Below are positions 53,236 through 61,354 of a stretch of 64,000 nt of DNA, piece by piece. How positions within the stretch are numbered: the first letter of the stretch is position 1; each line of letters begins with the position of its first letter. A program made the position numbers and the translations under genes. The notes beneath the pieces were generated by a model, which was given only the letters and a program-made list of their open reading frames with translations, was not told where the DNA came from and searched no databases. The stretch is from assembly GCF_013394165.1 (NCBI RefSeq), contig NZ_CP041330.1, forward strand, positions 1,294,501 to 1,358,500, given 5' to 3'. Source of the DNA: Pseudoalteromonas sp. Scap06. GTDB lineage: Bacteria > Pseudomonadota > Gammaproteobacteria > Enterobacterales > Alteromonadaceae.

Positions 53236-54627
53236 TTATGAATCGACTTTAGCAGCATTGCCACTTAATTTAGCCAAAAAATTATCAATACTGCGAACTG
53301 CTGCATTACTATCTTCTGCGGCCTCTTTACGTCTTATTGCATTACGTACTAAATATGCACCTGCTGTTCGGATGGGTTCAATAGGAAACTGATTTAGTGA
53401 TTGATTAACTAAGCCACAGTTTTGCCACTTAGGATCATTATTGAGTACCATTGCACAGAGAATTTTTGCACCCAAATAAGATTGTACAATGCCATTGCCA
53501 GAGTAGCCACCTGCGTAAAATACATTTTTTTGATTGTTAAGCTGACCAAAGAATGGAAAGCCAGAAACGCTGCGATCGGAAGCGCCCGTCCACGTTCGTT
53601 CTATGGGTAAGTGATGCCTTCCAAAGAAATAATTGAGTGATGATTTTAAAATATCATCATAGCTGCTCGGCAAATCAAACTTTGGATGCACCTTATTACA
53701 ATAACTAAAAAAGTTTCCTCCTTTACCTAACATTAACCGCCCGTCACTGGTGGTCCGGTAGTAATTAACAAACAGACGAGAGTCAATAATAGCACTGCCG
53801 TGATTTAAATTTAGTTGCTCTAAAACTTCTGGGATTGGCTTAGTGATGACCATGTCACTAGAAACCAGTACAACAGAGCGAGAAAATACTTTATGTAAAC
53901 TAGGTAGCCACGCATTAACCGCAAAAATAACTGTATTGGATAATAGGTTCCCCTGACTTGTATGTACGGTTATTTGTTGATCGCCAAAGTGTTGCATATA
54001 TTCACATTGCTCTATTATTGTCACTCCAAGCTGTTGCGCGACTCGCTTTAACCCTCTGACGAGCTTCGCTGGTTGTACACTGCCACCATGTGCAGAAAAA
54101 TGAGCAGTGAGGTTTTGCTTTGAACCGGTTTGTTGTAATTGTTGAGTGTCACAAGAATGCCACGAATTAATTTTAAATTTATCTAAGTAATCAAGCGCGT
54201 TACTTAGTCGCCCAATTTGACTCGTGTTGGAGGCTGTATAAAAGCATCCATCAATTCGACAATCACAATCAATAGCATAAGTTAGCGTAAAACGCTTAAT
54301 ATCATGGACGGTTTGCTCAGATTGTTGTACTAAAAAAAGGGCGTTTTCTAATCCTACTAATTTAATCAGACTGGGTAATTTAGTCGACCATGTTAACATC
54401 GCACCGCCATTACGGCCCGATGCGCCCTGACCACACAACCCTTGTTCAATAATAGTCACTTTTTTTTGGGGCTGCTGTTGCTTGATTTGAATGGCGGTCC
54501 AAAGTCCTGTAAACCCCCCACCGATAATACAAATATCGGTGTGATGATTTTCAGGAAGTTGAGGAAGAAGTCTATCGGCATTCTCCTCTTTTATGGCGTT
54601 ATCAAACCAAAAAGGTTGATAATTCAT
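53236..54627 (-). CDS. FAD-dependent oxidoreductase (DAO family) of the phosphonate operon
   Basis: 463 residues. FAD-binding Rossmann motif DICIIGGGFTGLWTAIQIKQ near 31, then GASGRNGGAMLTWSTKLPSL near 69 (the GASGRNGG signature of glycine/D-amino acid-type oxidases), SAHGGSVQPAKLVRGL near 180, TWTGASDRSVSGFPFFGQL near 350 and YAGGYSGNGIVQSYLGAKIL near 380. It oxidises an amine with FAD. FAD enzymes of this type recur beside phnWX in other bacteria (named PbfC/PbfD, from memory) and handle N-alkylated 2-aminoethylphosphonate, which PhnW cannot use. That role is inferred. The start overlaps the phnX stop (TAATG). Confidence 0.8.
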   Translation of the reverse strand: MNYQPFWFDNAIKEENADRLLPQLPENHHTDICIIGGGFTGLWTAIQIKQQQPQKKVTIIEQGLCGQGASGRNGGAMLTWSTKLPSLIKLVGLENALFLVQQSEQTVHDIKRFTLTYAIDCDCRIDGCFYTASNTSQIGRLSNALDYLDKFKINSWHSCDTQQLQQTGSKQNLTAHFSAHGGSVQPAKLVRGLKRVAQQLGVTIIEQCEYMQHFGDQQITVHTSQGNLLSNTVIFAVNAWLPSLHKVFSRSVVLVSSDMVITKPIPEVLEQLNLNHGSAIIDSRLFVNYYRTTSDGRLMLGKGGNFFSYCNKVHPKFDLPSSYDDILKSSLNYFFGRHHLPIERTWTGASDRSVSGFPFFGQLNNQKNVFYAGGYSGNGIVQSYLGAKILCAMVLNNDPKWQNCGLVNQSLNQFPIEPIRTAGAYLVRNAIRRKEAAEDSNAAVRSIDNFLAKLSGNAAKVDS

Positions 54628-55436
54628 TAAGGACGCTCTCCTCGAGCGAGTCTCGCTTCAATTTGCATTAAAACAGGTTCGATATCAGCTAAAGAGTCAA
54701 TCACGAAATGAGCGCCGGCTTGATATAAATGCTGGTATGCTTCACGAGTTAAAACGGCTTGTTCATCGTTTGAGCACGCTGCCCATTCTTGTTCGGTTAA
54801 ACCGACTGCATTACCACTTAGGGCAACACCAACAGTCCACATTCCTGCATTTAACCCTTCAGCGATGCCAGGTGCTGAATCGTCAACTTTTACACAGTTC
54901 GCAACACGTTGAATGCCTAGTGCATTCACGTTTTCAAGTGCCATCCATGGCCCTGGGCGAGAGCCAGCCGTTAGTTCATCACTACCAACGCTATGATCGG
55001 GTTGGTAACCATATTCAGCGGCAGCCACTTCAAGCACGTCCATCACTTGGCGAGGATAGCCTGAACAGCTGCCAATTTTAATACCTTGCTGTTTTAAACG
55101 CGCTATTACGGGTAATACGCCAGCAATAGGCATAGCACGATCTGCGACTTTAGCTTTTTGTAATGGCATAAAGGTATTGTAAATATGATCTATTTGCTCA
55201 TTAGTCATTGAGCAGCCAAATTGTGCCTGCCAACGAGATTCAATTTCCGGTAATTTACCTAGGGTTGCAATATGGTCCCATTTTCCCATGCCCATCGGAA
55301 TACGCGCTTGCGCCAGCGTAATATCAAAATCAAACGCGGCTTTAAATGCCTCCACAAAAATAGTGGTTGGCGCTACAGAGCCATGGTCTACAACTGTGCC
55401 GGCCCAGTCTAAAATGAGTGCTTCTAAATGTTTCAT
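54627..55436 (-). CDS. phnX: Phosphonoacetaldehyde hydrolase (phosphonatase)
   Basis: 269 residues from ATG 55436, which overlaps the transporter stop (ATGA); the longer frame to 55532 lies inside the transporter. HAD fold with nucleophile Asp10 ([12 protein letters not shown]) and the Schiff-base Lys52 in [27 protein letters not shown] and [20 protein letters not shown] hold the remaining HAD motifs. It cleaves the C-P bond of phosphonoacetaldehyde to acetaldehyde and phosphate, completing the route started by PhnW. Confidence 0.95.
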   Translation of the reverse strand: MKHLEALILDWAGTVVDHGSVAPTTIFVEAFKAAFDFDITLAQARIPMGMGKWDHIATLGKLPEIESRWQAQFGCSMTNEQIDHIYNTFMPLQKAKVADRAMPIAGVLPVIARLKQQGIKIGSCSGYPRQVMDVLEVAAAEYGYQPDHSVGSDELTAGSRPGPWMALENVNALGIQRVANCVKVDDSAPGIAEGLNAGMWTVGVALSGNAVGLTEQEWAACSNDEQAVLTREAYQHLYQAGAHFVIDSLADIEPVLMQIEARLARGERP

Positions 55437-56764
55437 ATTTCTTCTCTTATATATGTAGGTGTAGATACAGGGTGTAACCTGCGAACTTGTTTGAAAGGGG
55501 ATAAGCGCATTACAAAGTAGCTTAGTGAGCACAATACCAAGAATGCAGCGATACAGCCGACCCAGTAACAGGCGTTTATAAAAAAGTTAAGCCAACTAAT
55601 CTCAGGCATCACAAAGGTGCGATAGAGTAAGATACTCACCGAGCCCAAATAACCAGCTGAGTCTGCTAAGTAAATTAAAAACCCGGCATTAGCGGTTGAG
55701 CCAACAGCAGAAATCATACGGTCAAATAAGAAGCAATTGTAGGGGATGTAACTAATATAAAGGCCAGCCCCAAGGAGCACCATCCATGCCTTAGCGTTTA
55801 GTAATTGGCTTTCAAACGCAACAGTACTGCCTACGAACAAGCAGGCACCAAACAAAATGAATCCGTGGTTTACATAAAAAGCGGTTTTATTATTTTTTAC
55901 TAACACCATTGCACCAAGTGCAATCAAGACTATAAATGCCATACGTATACCTGCATAGGCGAATATAGCTGGCTCTTGGCCATATCCCAGTGCTTGCCAA
56001 ATTTCTGCGGCAAAGTTATCGCGAAAGTCACGAAAGCCAGTAAATAATAAGAAACTCAGAATTAAACAACTAATACCAAACCAGTATTGTTTGAAAAACT
56101 GCCAGCGGGCTCTACCATTCATAGGTAAGCGTTGTTGACGCGCCTGCTGATCCTCTGGTGTTGGATTGGGTAACAAGGTTAAACACTTAACACTAAGTAA
56201 CAACAAGGGTAAAAATAACGCTCCGGTTGCGGCAGGCATCCACAGTTCCGGAACATTGAGATTATCTATCAGCCATTTACCGACACTGCGCACTAAACCT
56301 GACGCCAAAATAAAGGTGACACTGAGAATGGCACCGAGTATCTCAGAAGTTCGTCTGCCTTCTAAGAAACTAAATACAATACCCCAAATCATTCCCAACG
56401 ATAAACCATTAAAAAATAGCCATACTACGTTGACTCCAACAGGGGTCACGGCAAATAAAATTAGCGATAATTCAGCTGCTGTAATCATACCAATGATGGC
56501 AAGACCCCGTTGTTGGTGCCGCATTTCTGCAATGACCTTAACACCAATAAATTTGGCGCATAAGTAGCCAAATACTTGTGCCAGTATGAGTGCTATTTTA
56601 AAGCTAATTTGCCAACTTGGATCGTCAAACTCTGTATAGCTGTTAGCTGTAAAGGGTTTACGAAATGCATACATACAAAAGTAAGTCATAAATGCAGCGC
56701 TTGCTGCAAATAGAACAAACCCAACACCTTGTGCACGATGTAGCCACTTTGGTTGCGTAAACAT
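55433..56764 (-). CDS. MFS-like inner-membrane transporter of the phosphonate operon
   Basis: 443 residues with about 12 membrane helices. The first helix ends in [20 protein letters not shown], a signature I associate with DUF5690 and related major-facilitator-like proteins, and a long cytoplasmic loop rich in Arg and Gln follows helix six ([16 protein letters not shown]). No ABC transporter genes (phnSTUV type) are present, so this is the likely importer of the phosphonate across the inner membrane. It is coupled to phnX by ATGA and follows the TonB receptor gene by 44 bp. Specificity is inferred from position only. Confidence 0.78.
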   Translation of the reverse strand: MFTQPKWLHRAQGVGFVLFAASAAFMTYFCMYAFRKPFTANSYTEFDDPSWQISFKIALILAQVFGYLCAKFIGVKVIAEMRHQQRGLAIIGMITAAELSLILFAVTPVGVNVVWLFFNGLSLGMIWGIVFSFLEGRRTSEILGAILSVTFILASGLVRSVGKWLIDNLNVPELWMPAATGALFLPLLLLSVKCLTLLPNPTPEDQQARQQRLPMNGRARWQFFKQYWFGISCLILSFLLFTGFRDFRDNFAAEIWQALGYGQEPAIFAYAGIRMAFIVLIALGAMVLVKNNKTAFYVNHGFILFGACLFVGSTVAFESQLLNAKAWMVLLGAGLYISYIPYNCFLFDRMISAVGSTANAGFLIYLADSAGYLGSVSILLYRTFVMPEISWLNFFINACYWVGCIAAFLVLCSLSYFVMRLSPFKQVRRLHPVSTPTYIREEI

Positions 56765-56776
56765 AGGGTTATCCTT

Positions 56777-56796
56777 CGCGAGGCTTTCGCCCCGCG
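56777..56796 (-). other. GC-rich intercistronic hairpin between receptor and transporter genes
   Basis: CGCG-A-GGC pairs with GCC-C-CGCG around TTTC, with one A/C mismatch. It sits in the short gap after the TonB receptor stop and before the transporter ATG. No T run follows, so it more likely protects or processes the receptor mRNA than terminates it, allowing more receptor than downstream enzymes. Confidence 0.5.
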
Positions 56797-56808
56797 TAAT
56801 ACAATAGA

Positions 56809-59625
56809 TTAAAATTGATAATTAATACCGACCATGCCGCGAACACCATAATACTCAACTTGCAGTGGGCGATTTTCATCTCCCAAATAATATTTAAGCG
56901 GTTCGTTAGTTAGGTTATTTAATTCAAGATAAACTAATGCATTTTCGTTAAGCTGGTATGACGTAGTAAAATCAACACTAACATTTTCGCCATAATAGCT
57001 ATCCGATTGCCGATCACTGCCATGCTCTTCGATGTACTCGCCTTTATAATTTAGGGCAACCCGCGCGGCAAAGAAGCTGTCATCGTAATATAAGGTAAAG
57101 TTATAGAGGTTATCGGCTTGACGCGGAATCGCTACTTTATCGCCACGATCTGGAATATTCATTTGTGAGTCCATAAAGGTCGCATTCACCATTACTCCAA
57201 AGCTATCTAGAGTCGGATTGATGAAGCCCAAATCGCGATTAAAGGCCATCTCAATACCTGCAAGCCATGCGCTGTCGCCATTTTCTGGGCGCACAATATT
57301 TACACCACTGTTATCATTAAACTGACCAATTGAGCTACTTTGAAAAATTGGGTCGCTAATGTCCTTGTAAAACAGGCCTGCAGAGACTAAACCAACACGT
57401 TCAAAGAAATGCTCAACCATCAAATCAACATTATTTGAGTAAGTGGGTTCGAGTTCGGGATTACCGGTAACAAGTTCGTTATCTGCTTCTAAGTAGGTTG
57501 CGCCTGGTGTTAAAGAGCCAAAGTCAGGACGTGAGAACGAGCGGGTTAATGCTAAGCGGTAGTTGGTTTGCTCGTCGCTGTGATAAGTAACATGTAATGC
57601 AGGTAACACCGATAGGTAATCATTTTTAGCATGACTTGGTGTAACTCTATCTTCATCAGCCAGGTATATATAACCATTCACCTCAGTATCAGTTTGAGTT
57701 AGGCGCAAACCACCTAGTATTTCCCAGTCGTTATTAATTGTATAGGTTGCCATACCATATAGTGAGGTGTGCTGCTCGTTAACATCAAAATTACGTCCTA
57801 ACGCACCGCCATTTTCAATTAAGGCAGACTCACTTTTATCAAGTACAAATTTGTCTTTATTGGTATTCCAAAACTGCGCTAGATCGCCGGTATCAACAAC
57901 TTGCGAAAATTGCTGTTGGTAATCAATAGCTAATTCATTTAAAAAATCATTGCGGCCTGGCTGATCTGCCAAAGTAAAGTCACTTAAGCTTGGCGCAGCG
58001 CCATAGTTTGCTTCATCCCACGCGTAAAATTCATCGCTAAAGCGGGCGACACGTTCTTTATCACGGTATTTGGCACCTATTTTTACAGTTAAGTTTGCAT
58101 CTACTTGCCATTCGAAATCGGCACTCGCGACAATTTTATCTTTTTCATTAACGAATATTTTATATAACTCTACCCATGAAAGATTAGTATTAGCAGGATC
58201 GAATGAAAAATCACTAGGTAAATGGTTACTGATTGCATTCCATGGATCGCTGCCACCATCAATCGTATTATAAGCGTAATTTTTGCCTGTGCCCCTGTCT
58301 TCTAGTCCTTGAAAGCCAACCTGTTTTTGGTCAAATCTGACAACAAAATAACTGTTGTCTTCGCTATTTGGGGTATTGCCATAACGAAATTCATTCTCGT
58401 AACTTGATAACTTCCAACTAAGAGTTTTGTCATAACCAAAATAATGCTCAGCCTCTAACTCAAGCCCAGTCATTTCGGTAATTAATTCATTGCGGATATG
58501 TTGTACTTCAGCGCGATTTTTATCAAAGCGCATACGGTGCTTATAATGTGTTTCGTCATCAATTAAAGTCCCATACATGGCTGTGGCGCTAATTGTGCCT
58601 TGTTCAAGTTGATACTCAACAGCACCATTAAGTCCATAAGTTTCGCGCGTGCCGGTATAATCTCGTAACTCTAAGCGATAAATGCCTAAACCATCATTGC
58701 CACGGCGCGGCTCATAGTTATCAGTGGCCCAGTCACGTTGCCACGCAGTCGCATTGATCAAAAAACCTAATTTGTCGTCTAGTAAGCGGTCGCCGTAAAG
58801 TAAGTTTGCTGAATAATTAGTGCCATCGGCAAGCTCATTTTGACCAATTGCAAAATTAGTATTAAACACAAAATCATCGGGCGCTTTTTTAGTGATAAAA
58901 TTAACATTACCGCCAATGGCGTCACCTTCAAGGTCAGGGGTTAGCGCTTTCGACACTTCGACAAATTCAATTAATTCACTAGGGAAAAAGTCAAAAGCTG
59001 TTGCTCGACTGGTGGTTTCTTCTTCAGCCGTTGGTAAACGATCGCCGTTGATACTCGCAGAGCTCCACTGTGCCGGTAGACCGCGCACAGCAACAAAACG
59101 ACCTTCACCTTGGTCACGTTCAATCGACACACCTGGTATACGCTGTACAGCTTCAGCTGCATTTCTATCAGGTAGTTTTCCAATACCGTCAGCAGAAATA
59201 ATATTTTTAATACTTTTGGCATTTTTTTGGTTATTAGCTGCCGCCATTTCACCGCGCTGAATTTGGCCGACAGCAATTATTTCTTCAATGGCGTTATTAT
59301 TATTTGCAGCAAAAAGAGTGATTGGTTTTAGCTTTTTTATTTCGCCTTCACCAACAGTAATATCAACAAAATAAGGCTGATAGCCTAAATAAGTCACTTT
59401 AAGTTGGTGTTTACCTGGATTTAACTGCGGTAACTCAAATTGTCCCTGATAGTTTGTTACGGTACTTTTACCAGTACCAACTACTGTGATTAATGCGCCA
59501 GAGAGCAGTGATCTACTATCTTCTACAGTGCCTACAAATGTAGCGTTACCGGCAACGGCATCTTGGGCAATAAATAACGGGCTAGTACACAGTAATATAG
59601 CAGTGGCTATTGCATGTCGTTTCAT
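56809..59625 (-). CDS. TonB-dependent receptor of the phosphonate operon
   Basis: 938 residues. The signal peptide ends near DAVAG (about residue 26). A carboxypeptidase-regulatory-like domain follows at about 30-108 (FVGTVEDSRSLLSGALITVV, TNYQGQFELPQLNPGKHQLK, VTYLGYQPYFVDITVG). The TonB-box-like EEIIAVGQI is next, then the plug (IGKLPDRNAAEAVQRIPGVS, RFVAVRGLPAQWSSASINGD, LEGDAIGGNVNFITKKAP) and a barrel ending VRGMVGINYQF. Transcribed first in the minus-strand operon, 26 bp after the palindromic operator. It is expected to bring a phosphonate-containing compound across the outer membrane. Free 2-aminoethylphosphonate passes porins, so a larger or N-substituted form is more plausible. Confidence 0.88.
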   Translation of the reverse strand: MKRHAIATAILLCTSPLFIAQDAVAGNATFVGTVEDSRSLLSGALITVVGTGKSTVTNYQGQFELPQLNPGKHQLKVTYLGYQPYFVDITVGEGEIKKLKPITLFAANNNNAIEEIIAVGQIQRGEMAAANNQKNAKSIKNIISADGIGKLPDRNAAEAVQRIPGVSIERDQGEGRFVAVRGLPAQWSSASINGDRLPTAEEETTSRATAFDFFPSELIEFVEVSKALTPDLEGDAIGGNVNFITKKAPDDFVFNTNFAIGQNELADGTNYSANLLYGDRLLDDKLGFLINATAWQRDWATDNYEPRRGNDGLGIYRLELRDYTGTRETYGLNGAVEYQLEQGTISATAMYGTLIDDETHYKHRMRFDKNRAEVQHIRNELITEMTGLELEAEHYFGYDKTLSWKLSSYENEFRYGNTPNSEDNSYFVVRFDQKQVGFQGLEDRGTGKNYAYNTIDGGSDPWNAISNHLPSDFSFDPANTNLSWVELYKIFVNEKDKIVASADFEWQVDANLTVKIGAKYRDKERVARFSDEFYAWDEANYGAAPSLSDFTLADQPGRNDFLNELAIDYQQQFSQVVDTGDLAQFWNTNKDKFVLDKSESALIENGGALGRNFDVNEQHTSLYGMATYTINNDWEILGGLRLTQTDTEVNGYIYLADEDRVTPSHAKNDYLSVLPALHVTYHSDEQTNYRLALTRSFSRPDFGSLTPGATYLEADNELVTGNPELEPTYSNNVDLMVEHFFERVGLVSAGLFYKDISDPIFQSSSIGQFNDNSGVNIVRPENGDSAWLAGIEMAFNRDLGFINPTLDSFGVMVNATFMDSQMNIPDRGDKVAIPRQADNLYNFTLYYDDSFFAARVALNYKGEYIEEHGSDRQSDSYYGENVSVDFTTSYQLNENALVYLELNNLTNEPLKYYLGDENRPLQVEYYGVRGMVGINYQF

Positions 59626-59650
59626 TATTAGTTTTACCTTAAGTTTATTT

Positions 59651-59662
59651 TGGTCTAGACCA
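59651..59662. promoter_or_regulatory. HutC/GntR-type operator upstream of the receptor-led phosphonate operon
   Basis: TGGTCTAGACCA is a perfect 12-bp palindrome and shares CTAGACCAGAT with the phnW site at 51281. On the minus strand it lies 25 bp before the receptor ATG. It is identical to the core of the DasR-responsive element recognised by a HutC-type GntR regulator, the same class as the protein encoded at 52461. Confidence 0.8.
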
Positions 59663-59749
59663 GATGTTTTAACTAATAATAGTGATGAATTTTTACAAAC
59701 ATGTGACGAAACTAATTTTTTTCACAGGAGGGGATTTTTTTAAGGTAAC

Positions 59750-59774
59750 AAAAAGCCCAGCACTAAGGCTGGGC
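59750..59774 (-). terminator. Terminator of the DUF2383 gene
   Basis: On the minus strand GCCCAGC-CTTAGT-GCTGGGC is followed by TTTTTG. It insulates the phosphonate operon promoter region from transcription coming from 60238. Confidence 0.85.
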
Positions 59775-59794
59775 GGTTATTCTTTGTATTAAAC

Positions 59795-60238
59795 TTAATG
59801 TTTTTGCATTTTACTCATTTCAGCATGGCAGCTCTGCATAGTAAGTAATACCTTTGATAACGCTGCTTCACAATCATGGGACTGAGGTTTTTTCAACGCT
59901 ACTTTAATTTCTTCTAAGGTTTTATCTTCTACTTCCTCAAGCTCTTTAACGTAGGTTTGATCGTTATCGTTAGTAAATTTACTAATCAAAGTTGTGAATG
60001 CTCGGCGCGCTTCTACAACAAACGATGAGCCATCTTCGCGCTCACCCTGTTGATTAATTGCGTAAGGTTGTAAACTCTCCACACTGACTTTACGAGCGTC
60101 AATCATACGTTGAAATAGGGCACCTATTGCGGGGTCCTTTACTTTATCTTGTGCTGTTTGGTAAAAGTCGATGCCGCTATTCATTACTTGGATAATTTCT
60201 GTAATATGATTAATTTCTTGTCCTTGATGGGTGCTCAT
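59795..60238 (-). CDS. DUF2383/PA2169-type four-helix-bundle protein
   Basis: 147 residues, cytoplasmic, all helical. GQEINHITEIIQVMNSGIDF, YQTAQDKVKDPAIGALFQRM and EDGSSFVVEARRAFTTLISK match the DUF2383 (PA2169 family) pattern, a ferritin-like bundle. The C-terminal helices (EEVEDKTLEEIKVALKKPQS, CEAALSKVLLTMQSCHAEM) complete the bundle. Function is unknown; relatives are often stress- or stationary-phase-induced. It is monocistronic with its own terminator. Confidence 0.8.
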   Translation of the reverse strand: MSTHQGQEINHITEIIQVMNSGIDFYQTAQDKVKDPAIGALFQRMIDARKVSVESLQPYAINQQGEREDGSSFVVEARRAFTTLISKFTNDNDQTYVKELEEVEDKTLEEIKVALKKPQSHDCEAALSKVLLTMQSCHAEMSKMQKH

Positions 60239-60399
60239 AATAATGACCTCTGTTAATTTAAAATACTGTCATTACTAAGCAAGCGCTATTCCAAGTAGGT
60301 TGTTTTTTTAAGTGTTTGTATTTTATGCTTTTTAATTGTTTAGTAGGCTTGCTAACTGAGCGTTAGCAAGCAAATTTTACATAAAAGTTTGTAAGAAGG

Positions 60400-61338
60400 T
60401 TATTTTAGCTCATCCGCTACTTCAGCTACTTTTTGGCGTAACCAAATATGACTAGCGTCTCTGTGTAATAAAGGGCTCCATATCATATCAAGTTCAAATG
60501 GCGGGATAGGAAAGGGGGGCTCCAGTATTTTAAGCCCAGGATCGTCTAAATAAATATTAGCCGCTTTTGAGGGCAAAGTCGCAACTAAATTTTTCTCTTT
60601 GGCTAAGTGAACAGCCACATGGTAGTTACGAGTAAAAGTGGCAATATTACGGTGTTTACCAAAATGAGCCAGTGCCTCATCAACCCAGCCCAGCTTTTGC
60701 ACATCTTTAGGGTCCATCCCCACACCAACACCAAAGCCTGTTTTACTTACCCAAATATGGCGAGCTTTTAAATAGCTATCTAGGCTAAAGTTTTCAATAA
60801 TGGGGTTATCTGATTTTACTAAACAACAAAAGCTGTCTTTCCAAATACGTTTATGATGAAACGATTGTGGTAAATTTTCAAAGCGGTTAATCGCCATATC
60901 AACTTTACCGTTTTCAACATCGTGAAAGGTAACATCACTAGGGGTTAAAATATCTAAGGTGGTGTCGGGCGCTTCTTCGTGTAGTTTCCCTAATAAACGC
61001 GGCGCCATGGTACTGGCCGCGTAATCACTGGCCATGATCCTAAACACTCGCTTACTTTGTTTAGCTTCAAACTCACGGTTAGGTGCCAGAGTTTCTTCAA
61101 GAGTCATCAAAATTCCACGAATTACTGGCTGCAACTCAATAGCACGCTCAGTCGGCACCATACCATCGCTGGTACGAACTAAAATAGGATCGTTAAAAAG
61201 GTTACGTAGGCGTTTAAGTCCGTTACTCATTGCCGGTTGAGTAATACTAAGCTGGTTTGCAGCACGAGTAACATTACATTCGCGCAGTAATGTATCGAGG
61301 TAAACCAGTAAATTTAAATCTATTTTACTTATATTCAT
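60400..61338 (-). CDS. LysR-type transcriptional regulator
   Basis: 312 residues. The N-terminal winged helix shows IDLNLLVYLDTLLRECNVTR followed by AANQLSITQPAMSNGLKRLR and FNDPILVRTSDGMVPTERA. The effector domain extends from about residue 95 to the end (RVFRIMASDYAASTMAPRLL, GKVDMAINRFENLPQSFHHK). It is of the NodD/LeuO-like subgroup judged by the DP.LVR..DGM.PT.RA pattern. It lies 16 bp after aceK on the same strand, so the two are probably cotranscribed; target genes are unknown. Confidence 0.9.
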   Translation of the reverse strand: MNISKIDLNLLVYLDTLLRECNVTRAANQLSITQPAMSNGLKRLRNLFNDPILVRTSDGMVPTERAIELQPVIRGILMTLEETLAPNREFEAKQSKRVFRIMASDYAASTMAPRLLGKLHEEAPDTTLDILTPSDVTFHDVENGKVDMAINRFENLPQSFHHKRIWKDSFCCLVKSDNPIIENFSLDSYLKARHIWVSKTGFGVGVGMDPKDVQKLGWVDEALAHFGKHRNIATFTRNYHVAVHLAKEKNLVATLPSKAANIYLDDPGLKILEPPFPIPPFELDMIWSPLLHRDASHIWLRQKVAEVADELK

Positions 61339-61354
61339 TGTGTGTCCTTAACGT

